Shown here: piece after piece, positions 33,501-40,800 of the stretch | How the letters are laid out: every line of letters begins with the position of its first letter | Position numbering within the stretch: position 1 is the stretch's first letter | Source: Orthonyx spaldingii | Lineage: Eukaryota > Chordata > Aves > Passeriformes > Orthonychidae | NCBI GenBank assembly: GCA_013397795.1 | Contig: VZTJ01002441.1 | Coordinates: 3,823,480 to 3,887,479, forward strand | Direction of reading: 5' to 3' | DNA length: 64,000 nt | Program-made: the position numbers and the translations under genes | The notes under the pieces: generated by a model | Database searches by the model: none | Seen by the model: only the letters and a program-made list of their open reading frames with translations | What the model was told of the DNA's origin: nothing

Positions 33501-34705
33501 CCAGGGATCTGCAGCCCACTGCTGGCTTACTGGAGGAGAACCAGCTTGTAGCATTATTATTATTGTTGTTGTTGTTGTTGTTGTTATAGTTATATCATGA
33601 TCACAACAAGGCTGTGAGCTTCATTTCACACTTGGCAGCGTGTTTGGTCACAGGGCAGGGATCCCTCAGATGTGGCCTCAGCCTCGCAGGAGTCTCCCCA
33701 CCGAGTACCTGCGTGCTGCCCTGGCACGGCTGTGGTGCCCACAGGATGTTGGCACGGATCCTTCGGGCTGACTGAGCAGTGTGCAACAAACAGGCAGACA
33801 AATCAGGAGAAGTGAGGGCTGGCCCCTGCCAGGCAGTGAAGCCAAGGCAGCCTTCAGCGAGGCTGGGAGGGGGAGGAAGGGGACTTGCAGCTCTGTCTGA
33901 GCCACAGCCATGTGTCCACAGCATTGCCCCCCGAGCAGGATCGCTGTGGAGACACGATGGGGTGAAGGAAAACCCCTGTGTGACACAGCCTGGACCACAT
34001 CGCGCCCCGCGGGTGCAGGAGGAACACCCACAGCTTGCTCTGTCCCCATGAGGGACAGAGGTCTGCACCCCAGCAGCCCCCACAAACCAGCCCGGCAGTG
34101 TGGTCCGACTGAGGGGTGCGGGACGGGGCAGCCACACCACGAGAGCCGCCAGGCCGGGGGACCCGGGGCCGGCGATGCACGGGCTGAGCAGCGCAGGGTT
34201 TGGGGGCGGCGGTGGCAGCAGGGGGCTTTTCGGGGGCTCAGGCTGTCTCGCAGTGGCTGTTGCTAAGAGCAGCCTCCTTCCCAGCCCAGCGCATTCGTCG
34301 GGGCAGCGGGGAGACTCCCGGCGAAGGCTGGCTGAGGAGCAGGGAGGCACCGCGGGGATGCTCCAGCAACTCCCCGGGCACCCCCACCCCCGGCTGTCTG
34401 CTGGGCGGCCCCCCTTGCCAGGAGGCTGCCGACTCCGTGTCGCCTTCCCCCAGCAGCGCCGGGCTGGGCTTTCCCCGCTGCAGCAGGGCATCACCATCTC
34501 CCGCACCCCGAAAAGGACCCTGCCCCGGCAGCCCGCACCTGCGGGCGGCCGCGGGGCTGGGGGCAGCTCCCCGTCCTCGGCGGCGGCTGAAGGCTCTCAG
34601 CCCCGGCCCCATCACCCCACGGCCCCTCCTCGTTCCACAGCCCCGCTCCCGGCACGGGCGGCCGGGCCGTACCTGTCAGGAGCTCGATCTTGTGCCGGAG
34701 CACCT
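17533..34705 (-). CDS. NDRG4: NDRG4, N-myc downstream-regulated gene 4 protein
   Basis: The exons below join in frame with GT-AG introns throughout. The shared core from EHDIETPYG to the C-terminus MEVSC is 332 residues. The short form begins MPECWDG at 26482 and is 339 aa, or 352 aa with the optional exon. The long form begins at the exon ending 34705 and has 388 visible residues plus those in the gap. The NDR domain is an alpha/beta-hydrolase fold, but the nucleophile elbow reads GIGVGAGA with Gly where an active enzyme has Ser, so no hydrolase activity is expected. The C-terminal tail (MTRLARSRTASLTSASS) is Ser/Thr-rich, like the phosphorylated tails of NDRG proteins. Known role: a cytoplasmic protein of heart and brain affecting cell growth and survival signalling. 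NDRG4 is favoured over NDRG1-3 by the MPECWDG start, the AGLHELRFTEEKPLLRGQD exon and the NHTMEVSC end. Confidence 0.97.
18316..18354 (-). CDS. NDRG4: NDRG4 optional 39-bp exon
   Basis: Acceptor CTGCCAG, donor GTACCG, exactly 39 bp, phase 1 in and out, so inclusion adds 13 residues without a frame change. The insert reads about ITHLKDRRLSGGT, matching the LKDRRLSGG insert of the longer mammalian NDRG4 (and similar NDRG) isoforms. It adds an RRLS kinase-type site just before the C-terminal tail. The weaker GTACCG donor fits alternative use. Confidence 0.88.
18450..19130. repeat. CA-rich tandem repeat with about 125-bp unit
   Basis: CA/TG-rich DNA fills most of the intron between the NDRG4 exon at 19161 and the optional exon. 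A block starting CAGACCTGCAAACACAC at 18511 recurs at 18636, 125 bp later, including the shared GTGCATGTGGACTTTGGCAT and GGCATAAACACAGACTG parts. The latter motif also appears a third time near 18735. Frames across it give cysteine/valine-rich nonsense proteins. Confidence 0.9.
19161..19212 (-). CDS. NDRG4: NDRG4 coding exon (PGKLTEAFKYFLQGMGY)
   Basis: Acceptor CCTACAG, donor GTGAGT, 52 bp. It encodes PGKLTEAFKYFLQGMGY plus one base, the last helix of the NDR fold. The one-base overhang can join either the optional exon or the last exon. Confidence 0.96.
19412..19447 (-). CDS. NDRG4: NDRG4 coding exon (MADSGGLPQVTQ)
   Basis: A 36-bp microexon with acceptor CTGCAG and donor GTGAGC. It encodes MADSGGLPQVTQ, a motif conserved across NDRG proteins. 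It starts with ATG, but this is an internal Met of the protein. Confidence 0.95.
19681..19728 (-). CDS. NDRG4: NDRG4 coding exon (VECNSKLDPTNTTFLK)
   Basis: A 48-bp exon, acceptor CCCACAG, donor GTAGGC, phase 0 on both sides. It encodes VECNSKLDPTNTTFLK. As I recall, human NDRG4 has four threonines where this one has TNTT, which creates a possible N-glycosylation-like NTT triplet of no expected use in a cytosolic protein. Confidence 0.96.
20441..20492 (-). CDS. NDRG4: NDRG4 coding exon (CPVMLVVGDNAPAEEGV)
   Basis: A 52-bp exon, acceptor CTTCCAG, donor GTGAGT. It encodes CPVMLVVGDNAPAEEGV, the strand and loop that in true hydrolases carries the acid residue. VVGD is the NDRG signature here. 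Confidence 0.96.
20576..20632 (-). CDS. NDRG4: NDRG4 coding exon (RRDLDINRPGTVPNAKTL)
   Basis: A 57-bp exon, acceptor CCATCAG, donor GTAAGA. It encodes RRDLDINRPGTVPNAKTL with split codons at both ends (Ser in, Arg out). This is a typical NDRG linker between the cap and the second half of the fold. Confidence 0.96.
21149..21252 (-). CDS. NDRG4: NDRG4 coding exon (EELMNNTELVQSYRQQIG...)
   Basis: A 104-bp exon, acceptor GGCACAG, donor GTGAGT. It encodes EELMNNTELVQSYRQQIG, then SVVNQFNLQLFLNMYN, the helical cap of the NDR fold. NQFNLQLFLN differs at two positions from the human NQANLQLFWN as I recall it. Confidence 0.96.
21595..21651 (-). CDS. NDRG4: NDRG4 coding exon (LSGLTSTLPDIVLSHLFSQ)
   Basis: A 57-bp exon, acceptor TCCACAG, donor GTAAGG, phase 0 on both sides. 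It encodes LSGLTSTLPDIVLSHLFSQ, the start of the cap. Confidence 0.96.
21748..21834 (-). CDS. NDRG4: NDRG4 coding exon (LIFPDLVEGLVLMNIDPNGK...)
   Basis: An 87-bp exon, acceptor CACTGCAG, donor GTGGGC, phase 0 on both sides. It encodes LIFPDLVEGLVLMNIDPNGK and GWIDWAAAK, a hallmark NDRG segment. Confidence 0.97.
22141..22201 (-). CDS. NDRG4: NDRG4 coding exon (FKYVIGIGVGAGAYVLAKFA)
   Basis: A 61-bp exon, acceptor TTTCCAG, donor GTGAGC. It encodes FKYVIGIGVGAGAYVLAKFA. The GVGAG motif is the nucleophile elbow with Gly replacing the catalytic Ser, which marks NDRG proteins as non-catalytic. Confidence 0.97.
22398..22460 (-). CDS. NDRG4: NDRG4 coding exon (YQYPSMDQLAAMLPSVVQHF)
   Basis: A 63-bp exon, acceptor GCCACAG, donor GTGAGT. 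It encodes YQYPSMDQLAAMLPSVVQHF between split Gly codons. The human sequence has YQFPSMEQL, as I recall it. Confidence 0.97.
22732..22852 (-). CDS. NDRG4: NDRG4 coding exon (KLCFNTFFNYEDMQEITKHF...)
   Basis: A 121-bp exon, acceptor TTGACAG, donor GTAGGT. It encodes KLCFNTFFNYEDMQEITKHF and VVCHVDAPGQQAGASQFPQ. The HVDAPGQ motif is diagnostic of the NDR family. Confidence 0.97.
22853..24072 (-). other. NDRG4: NDRG4 intron after the EHDIET exon
   Basis: A 1,220-bp GT-AG intron, GC-rich. Long open frames occur on both strands, as usual in such sequence, but none carries a domain or continues an exon. No repeat recognised. Confidence 0.9.
24073..24178 (-). CDS. NDRG4: NDRG4 first common exon (EHDIETPYGLLHVVIRG...)
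   Basis: A 106-bp exon, acceptor TTCCCCAG, donor GTGAGT. It encodes EHDIETPYGLLHVVIRGSPK and GNRPAILTYHDVGLN. Phase 0 at its 5' side lets it join either the MPECWDG exon (26462..26482) or the TDWK exon (30364..30408). It is the first exon shared by all forms. Confidence 0.97.
24401..24589. repeat. (GGAAG)n tandem repeat containing an assembly gap
   Basis: Pure GGAAG units flank a run of 122 N at 24433-24554. The gap size is probably an estimate, so the true repeat length is unknown. Transcribed in NDRG4 sense it is a pyrimidine (CTTCC)n tract. Confidence 0.95.
24590..24680. repeat. Degenerate GGAT-rich repeat beside the (GGAAG)n tract
   Basis: Short, imperfect units such as GGATAGGATCATAGGATGTA and ATGGGATGGGATCACAGGAT follow the pure repeat directly. 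They look like an older, decayed part of the same tandem array. Confidence 0.5.
26462..26482 (-). CDS. NDRG4: NDRG4 short-form first coding exon (MPECWDG)
   Basis: ATG at 26482..26480, then seven codons MPECWDG and donor GTAGGT. This is exactly the N-terminus of the short mammalian NDRG4 form. Phase 0 joins it to EHDIET. The inferred 5' UTR (26483 to about 26580) has no upstream ATG, so initiation should be efficient. Confidence 0.93.
26609..26750 (-). promoter_or_regulatory. NDRG4: NDRG4 short-form promoter: TATA box and CCAAT boxes
   Basis: In gene sense a TATAAAT box lies at 26615..26609, about 127 bp upstream of the MPECWDG start codon, predicting transcription start near 26.58 kb. Further upstream are a CCAAT box (26719..26715) and a palindromic CCAATTGG (26743-26750). 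This is a focused, TATA-type promoter, unlike the CpG-type promoters of WWOX and GINS3, and fits tissue-specific expression. The motifs are seen; usage is inferred. Confidence 0.7.
27399..27442. repeat. 22-bp direct tandem repeat, 2 exact copies
   Basis: Two identical 22-bp units (each starting CACAGAGGGGCACACACATG) at 27399 and 27421, inside a broader CA/TG-rich stretch of about 500 bp. Confidence 0.9.
30364..30408 (-). CDS. NDRG4: NDRG4 long-form exon (ENSDVFLSTVDTDWK)
   Basis: A 45-bp exon, acceptor GTCCCAG, donor GTAGGA, phase 0 on both sides. It encodes ENSDVFLSTVDTDWK, equivalent to the SSDAFLLAADTDWK segment of mammalian NDRG4-B. It is diverged, as expected for a flexible N-terminus. 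Confidence 0.93.
30543..30591. repeat. (CA)n microsatellite
   Basis: About 24 perfect CA units in the intron between the two long-form NDRG4 exons, a probable length polymorphism. Confidence 0.97.
30849..30940 (-). CDS. NDRG4: NDRG4 long-form exon (LLLQEMTMAGLHELRFTEEK...)
   Basis: A 92-bp exon, acceptor GGGGCAG, donor GTGAGT. It encodes LLLQEMTMAGLHELRFTEEK and PLLRGQDAEL. It contains internal Met codons (MTMAGL); MAGL is used as a start in a mammalian variant, so a third N-terminus is possible here. It joins the upstream exon by a split Gly codon. Confidence 0.94.
30941..34672 (-). other. NDRG4: NDRG4 long-form intron 1
   Basis: A 3.7-kb GT-AG intron, GC-rich. It contains an (ATT)n/(GTT)n microsatellite. 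No other repeat or exon was recognised. CpG density rises beyond about 34.1 kb toward the first exon. Confidence 0.85.
33553..33588. repeat. (ATT)n(GTT)n compound microsatellite
   Basis: ATT units followed by about seven GTT units. Confidence 0.9.
34673..34705 (-). CDS. NDRG4: NDRG4 long-form first coding exon (start codon in gap)
   Basis: The visible part reads (K)VLRHKIELLT plus one base, then donor GTACGG. This matches the MKVLxHKxELLTG start of mammalian NDRG4-B. The Met codon and part of Lys fall within the N run at 34706-34760, so this gap and not the gene is why the start is missing. Surrounding DNA is extremely GC- and CpG-rich, consistent with a CpG-island promoter. Confidence 0.88.
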
Positions 34706-34760
34706 NNNNNNNNNNNNNNNNNNNNNNNNNNNNNNNNNNNNNNNNNNNNNNNNNNNNNNN
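34706..34760. other. Assembly gap (55 N) over the NDRG4 start codon
   Basis: N run directly beside the AAG-GTG-CTC of the first exon and 34 bp from a (GGTGCC)n repeat. It was probably lost because of extreme GC content. Confidence 0.98.
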
Positions 34761-34794
34761 CGGCGGCGGCCCCGGCGCGGGGGCGAGCGGAGCT

Positions 34795-34865
34795 GGTGCC
34801 GGTGCCGGTGCCGGTGCCGGTGCCGGTGCCGGTGCCGGAGCCGGAGCCGGAGCCGGTGCCGGTGC
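34795..34865. repeat. (GGTGCC)n / (GGAGCC)n hexamer repeat
   Basis: About twelve hexamer units, mostly GGTGCC with three GGAGCC units, immediately upstream of the NDRG4 first exon. Confidence 0.95.
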
Positions 34866-37800
34866 GAGGTGCGCGGGGCGGCGCAGGGGCTGGGCTGGGC
34901 ACGGCCCCGCCGGCCGGATCCTCCCCTCTCCGGGGCCGGAGGGGAGGGACGGGGCCGGGATCGGGAACGGGGGCACCGGGAGAACAACGGTGCTGCGGGA
35001 GGTGGGAGCGAACGGGAGATGGGGGCTGCCAGGGGTTGCACGGGGGATGGAGGCTGCCGAGGACTGGCACAAATCGCCCTGGAGGGAACCGTGTAGGTCC
35101 CAGAGCGGGACCGGGATGGCCAATAGGTCCAACAGGTCCTTGTGGTCGTGGAGTCCCAGAAGCAGGGGACAGTGGGAGCCTTGGGGAGCCCCAGGCATGG
35201 ACCGTGAACAAGGGGTTTGGGTCTCCCTGAGAGCGGGGGAAGGTGATAATCAAGGTGCTCGGGGAGGATCTGGGACAAGACGGGACCTGTGCACACCAGT
35301 GATACCTGGAACACAGCCATTGGTGACCAGGGGATGTAGGGAGTCCTGGAGAGTGGGGCTGTGAAGGACAAAGGGCTTGGGAGTACCCAGGAACAAAAAT
35401 ACGGATGAGAAGGGACCTGAGGGTCCTCTGGGGCATGGGAATGCAGGTTCCCCTGAGCATAGGATGGCCCTGATCTAGGTTGCCAGGTGGCTCCAGGATA
35501 AGAAGGACCTGTGCAATGAGGGACCTGAGCACAGCAGGGCCATAATGGTCAGGGCTGTCAGGGAATGAGAATGGTGACAGTCACAAAGGACCACCCACTG
35601 GGGTCATGATGACCCCCATGCACACTGATGCTGGAGGTGTAGGGTGGCAGCTGTTTGGGGCAGAGCAGGAGGTTGTGAATCACTTGAATCGCCCTGAATT
35701 GGGACAGTTGGTCCAGTGAGGACAGAGGGCCCTGGCCTGCCCCAGAGCAAGGGTTGGATCCTGCTTGTCTCCAAGCTGGGCAAGCCCATCCTGCCACTGT
35801 TCCTTCCTCTGTACTTCTTTGGTATCACTTTAACTGATTTTTTTCCCACCTCTAGGGAGGTAACAGCCTCCACTCCCGTGCTGCCTGAGGCAACTGCACA
35901 GGACATACCACCCAAAATTGGCCCTTATCAAAACATCTCCATGGGGGGAACTGCTGATGATCCCATCACTTCCTCAGCACCTGGGTTAAATCAGATATCC
36001 CAGAGCTCAGTCTCTTTGCCCCTCAGCCAGCCACAGTGGCCAACAGACCCCTCTGCTTCAGGGCACCTTTAACTGCTGGGCCATGGGGCGCCTTGGAGTG
36101 GCCACAGGCAGCTCATCCTACAAACAGCTGCTAAGGGGCTGGAGAACTGTCTGCTCGTACTGATATTCCTCTCTAGCTCTGGTACATCCATTTTAACAGC
36201 CTGTCCCAGGCTTTTTGGATGGCAACCAGATTTCAGCTGATTTCAACCTCTCCCGCTGAGTCACCACGAGCTCTGCATCCAGGCTGCATTCGCCTTCTCA
36301 CCTCAAAGACAGGGAAAGCCCTGGATGTCAGGGAGCTCAGGGACCCTTAAATCCCTCACCTAAGAGCCAGCCTCTCACCCAGCATTTTAATGGGGTCAGA
36401 TCTTCCCTGCCTTCAGCGCTGCCTTTCCCTCTCTTCTGTGGGTCCAGCAGCCAAGGGCTTTTCTCTGAACTGGTCAGGGATGAGATAGTATTGGTTCTGA
36501 TCTTCCTGACATTGCGCACATTTAAACCTCCTCCTCCTCCTCCTGCAGTTGCCAGGGATTTCTATGGGAATAAATGATTTTTCATGCATGGGATTTATCT
36601 TCTCCTCAGCAGTCACACCTCCAAGTAGAGAGGCAGAGGGGCCAGAACGGATGAACCCATGGATGCCATTGATGGCAAGAGGGAGGTGGCAAGGCTGGAG
36701 GCCCTGGGACCTTTCATTTTCCTTTTCTTCCTTTCTCTGGAAGAAACCTGAAAAGATTTCATGAAAAAGGCAGAGGCCATAAAACTCCAACAAAAATACT
36801 CCCCTATGACCCTGCTCTCCCCCAAGCTCCTGTTGCGATGGTGCCATTTCAACCTGGCAGAGGTGAGCTGGGACCCCTAACCCTGTTGCAGGTAGCTCTG
36901 CACCCCTTGGCCACCCTTCCCACAGTGGCACCCGGTGCTGGCAGTGCCACAGGGAGGTCCCATGGAGGGCAGTTGGTGATGGACGGAGCTCACAGCTGCC
37001 ATCAGCAGAGAGGGACGCTGAGGTGACCGTCACGGGAAGCAGAGCCCCAAATCCAAGCTCCAAGGCAGGGCAGGGTTTGCCACACGTCCAACAGCTCCAG
37101 GCTGCATCCTGTGCTGCACACAGGGCTGATTTGGGGGCAGGAGGAGAAGCAGCCTGGGGCAGATGTGCTGGCTGCCCATGCTGGCTGTGCAGGGGACCAG
37201 CGCGATCGATGTGCCTGTATCGAAGGGCTTCACGGGGATTGGGTACCACCCCGAGGCACCACAGGCCATCCAGTGACGATGTGCAGAGGAGTCACAGCTA
37301 AATTTAGCCTCATTTGTGCGTGAGTGTGATGTTTTTACTCTTGGCCATAAATAAAGACATTGTTTGGAGCCAATGGCTGCTGGTTCTGCCTTGCTCAGCC
37401 CTGGACCCTGGATGGGCTGTTTCAGTCAAGCTATTCAAAAGAGGGAGAAACGAGAATTAGCAGTTGATGAGACATATCCCAAAGACCTATTTTTCAAAAA
37501 TGCTCGGGAGCCATTTCCCAGAACCCAGCAGTGCACACAAAGCAGTGAGAGTGTGACTTTGGTGGCTGTGGGGATGTGCTGGTGCCGAGGAAGAGGTGCC
37601 TTCCAGGTAAAGCTGCTCCACGGGTGTGGGATCACGCGCTGGAACCTTGACCATAGTGAGGCTGGAGTACCAGCTGTTGGTGATGGGCCCCATCCTGCAT
37701 TCCACTTTGGCTGGACATCCCACCCCTAGGGCAGGCACTATCTGCCCCAGCCTTACATCCACAGGGCAGCGAAAGGCCCACACCTTGCTGCCTGCAAAGT

Positions 37801-37990
37801 AACCAGAGCTAGAATGACAGCAGGGCAATTAGATCTTAAGTGCCTCAAAAGAGACACCTCAAACCCTGCCCAGAGGTCCCAGATTGGTGCCAGGATGGGT
37901 TGGTCCCCCAGAACTGCTGGGATTCCTGCAGAACAAGGTGGGGCTGCACCATGGCACTGCCTGTGCATGAGCTCAGGGCTGGGGCTGCAG

Positions 37991-38025
37991 GCAGGGACAG
38001 GGACAGAGACAGGGACAGGGACAGG
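37991..38025. repeat. (CAGGGA)n hexamer repeat
   Basis: About six imperfect units of CAGGGA. Confidence 0.85.
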
Positions 38026-38507
38026 CAGGAGCCAGCCCTGCTGCTCCACAGCCTGACACCACGCATTCCACTGAAACTGCCTGGGAAGGTAAAATCCTGC
38101 AGGGAGCTCAGCATCCTCTCCCTGCAGTACAGCCCACGAGCCCAGGATGGGAGCAGAGGCTCCGTGACCTGGCACAGGGCAGCGCTGTGCTGTGCCCTGT
38201 GTGCCCCACAAAGCATGTGCTGGGGCTGGCCAGCTGCCCGTCCCCCCCGGCTGCCTCCTGCCCTCCAAACACGGGGCTAGCAGTAATTTTCCATCCTGGC
38301 TGTGAGCTCTGCCCTAATGAGATGTTCTCCTATGTCCCTCTAATAGGGTTGGGACCCATTCAAGTTTCTCCGTTCATTCAGACCCTGAGTCCTCCCCGTT
38401 TTGCTGCTCAAGCTGCCCTGCAGGACAGCTGCTCCTTCAAGACCTGTTCCTCCCAGTGCTCACAGCCCCTCCACCTCAGGGCAATGGGATGATTTTGTCC
38501 AAAAGCC

Positions 38508-38510
<3 letters not shown>

Positions 38511-38539
<29 letters not shown>

Positions 38540-38555
38540 CAACCCCCCACCCACN
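38511..38555. repeat. A29 homopolymer followed by C-rich tract and one ambiguous base
   Basis: 29 A, then a short C-rich run ending in a single N at 38555. The N probably reflects sequencing trouble or polymorphism at the homopolymer. It could be a retroposon tail, but no element body or target-site duplication was recognised. Confidence 0.8.
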
Positions 38556-40204
38556 AAAGACCAGCAACCAGCCAAGAAAAATTCCCATGGCTCAGCTGCA
38601 CTGGGGCCAGGAACAAGGCAGCTCTGGGGACTTCACCCTCAGCCTTTTCCAAAGCACAGGCACCTCTGCCTGGAATTGAAGGTCTGGGTCCATCAGTTGC
38701 ACTGACTGGCTGAGCACGTCAGAGTAAAGTTGATTTCCAGAGGAAGGTACCTGGCCCTGGAGCGCTGTGTGCCTGCAGCGTGTGTGCAGCAGTGCGCTGC
38801 CTTCAGCTCCTGCTCCTTGCGATGAAACTGCTCAAATCTGAGCTCAATGTAGGCGTTCACTGTGTGGGCCTGAAGAGCCGCCCACCACCAGGAGACACCT
38901 CTTCCGGAGGGAGAATTCTCTGCCCTCCATCCCTCCCTGCCTCCTCCCAGCCACAGGAGCCGGCAGCGCTGCCCGGGCCCGCTGTGCTGCTTCTGCCACA
39001 GCTCTTCTCGGAGCCAAGCCAGGCTTTAAATAAATACCTGTCAGCAGAGCCAAGCCGGGTGCTCAGAGTGACGGCATGTGTGTGTTTAGCAGGTTGATAG
39101 GCGTGAGACAGAGCAGAGACAGCAGGGGCTCTCTCCTCGGAGGCCAGAGACTGGCACGTTCTCAAAGGCAGCATTAATCAGCATTTTCAGCTGCACAGCA
39201 CCTGTCACAACGCAGCAAAGTTGCCCACTCTTAGCTTCCCCTGGAGAATGGAAGAATGCCATTTCCAAGGGCTGACCTCTCTAGCTGCAGGCTGCTGTGA
39301 TGCTTTAGGGGGAGGGTGATGGATTGGGAACATTCAACTTCTGTTCTCAGAGTTTCCAGAGTTCCCCAGTCCCCACCAGCTGCAGCCACCCGCAGTCCCT
39401 CCTCCTTGCTGGTCAAGAAAGCCTTCACAGAAGCAGCCCAACACCCAGCTCCCCTTGCCTGCAGCCCACCAGCTCTGCCCCTGACCTTCTCTGTGGCCCT
39501 CAGCTGATCAATACCTCTAACTCTGAGGGGATCCATCAATACTAACAATTTCATCCCACTTCTCACTAATGCACTCTCTTGTGCTGCATTTGGGCCACGG
39601 ACCCAGCAGATGCTGGGAGAGAGGCAGAGGGCTGGCCAAAGGCACGACACCGCTGTCCCAGGACAGCACATTAACTCTTTGCAACACTACCCTCTCCACC
39701 AGAGGCAGGTCTTCATCCCTTCCCCCCACAGCTCTTGCCTCACTGGACAACCACAAACCTTCCTCTTTCAGCTCTCCAGCTCCCTGCACACTCATCCTCT
39801 CCCTCCCTTTTTAACCCTGTCCCTTGCAGAAGCCTAAGACAAAACTAAGATGAAGTCCCCAAACTGGTTTGGGGACAGCTGGGTAGCAGGTGCTGCCCTG
39901 GCCTGTGCATCTTCCTACCTCAGGGGCTTTAAATCCAATCCTTATATCACCCAGCCCTGGAAAGAGTAGTTTGCACCAGTGGGTGCCAGATACCCACTTC
40001 TCTTGGAGTCTCCATGTGCTCCTCAGTCAGGGTGTTGCACATCCCTGGGGTAAAATGCCCCCTGACGTGGCTACTGGCTGTGTGACTGTGCTGCTGCTCC
40101 ATAGCTGATCCTGGCAGGGCTCCTGGAGCCCCATCCCACGTGCTGGGGTGCACCAAACCAGGGGCCCTGGCCCATCCTGGCCCTGACCTTCGCTGCGAAT
40201 CCAG

Positions 40205-40290
40205 TCACACGCACCCCATCAATAACTCAGTGCAAGATAACAAAATGAGCTGTCACAGCCAATTAACATGCTGCGCTTAATTGGCTTGTG
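40205..40290. promoter_or_regulatory. Candidate conserved noncoding element A
   Basis: An AT-rich island in GC-rich DNA with CCAATTAACATGC and GCGCTTAATTGG, inverted-looking AATTAA/TTAATT homeodomain cores about 20 bp apart. No conservation data are available; the call rests on composition and motif content. Confidence 0.3.
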
Positions 40291-40639
40291 GGCTTTCAGG
40301 GTGGAGGTGAGGAGCCAGCTCCAGGCTGAAAGGGCCACAGGGGCAGGGTGAGGGGTTTCATGGACTGCAGCCACCCCTCTCTGCTGGGTCCCCGGGCCAA
40401 GAGTCAAGAGTGGGAGGCCAGGGCAGTGTTTCCTGACAGCTGTGGGATCATCTCAGGGGTGCATGGACACCCCAGGCCCAGGCAGGGCCAGCAGAGAGGG
40501 ACAGGCACACACGGGGTGACTGTTGTCAGACAGCCTACGCAGGGCTTTAGCTCCAAGGCAGACCCTCTTGCTAGGAGAGCAGCCAGCACAAATGCCAAAC
40601 CCAAAAGGCTTCCACTTACAGCCAGGAGGGATCTCAATG

Positions 40640-40800
40640 GCTATTGCTGAGTGCCTCTCAATTAATTAGCATCCTGCTGATTCTACAATTGAGGTGATTG
40701 CTAAGGAGATTAAATCGGTTTCTGCCATAAAGCAGATGCTGTTCCCAAGGCCTGATTTGCAGTGATTTTCTTTTCCTCGAGCCTTTTTCCTGCCCTGTTG
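40640..40800. promoter_or_regulatory. Candidate conserved noncoding element B
   Basis: CTCAATTAATTAGCATCC and the following AT-rich stretch (CTACAATTGAGGTGATTG, GGAGATTAAATCGG) form a second island with TAATTA/AATTAG homeodomain cores and a GATTAAATC-type site. Again this is judged only by composition and motifs. Confidence 0.3.

Larger units (their letters stand above)
34100..35300 (-). promoter_or_regulatory. NDRG4: CpG-island region around the NDRG4 long-form first exon
   Basis: High C+G with many CpG dinucleotides spans both sides of the first exon. No TATA box could be judged because of the gap. This is the likely main promoter of the long form. The mammalian NDRG4 CpG island is known as a methylation marker in colorectal cancer. 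Confidence 0.7.
34866..40200. other. Intergenic region upstream of NDRG4, first half
   Basis: Unique GC-rich sequence with no recognised exon or LINE. It contains a short (CAGGGA)n repeat and a long A run, listed separately. An AT-rich island at about 37300-37375 (with CTAAATTTAG and CCATAAATAAAG, A/T cores of the type MEF2 binds) stands out from its GC-rich surroundings. Confidence 0.6.

Noticed and set aside
32747..33589. 280-codon plus-strand frame ending in poly-Leu
   Set aside because: The Leu run is the (GTT)n microsatellite. The rest is Pro/Ser/Cys-rich with no domain and is antisense to the NDRG4 intron.
38511..38539. A29 tract as the tail of a processed pseudogene
   Set aside because: The preceding sequence shows no reading frame of a known gene, and no flanking duplication was found.
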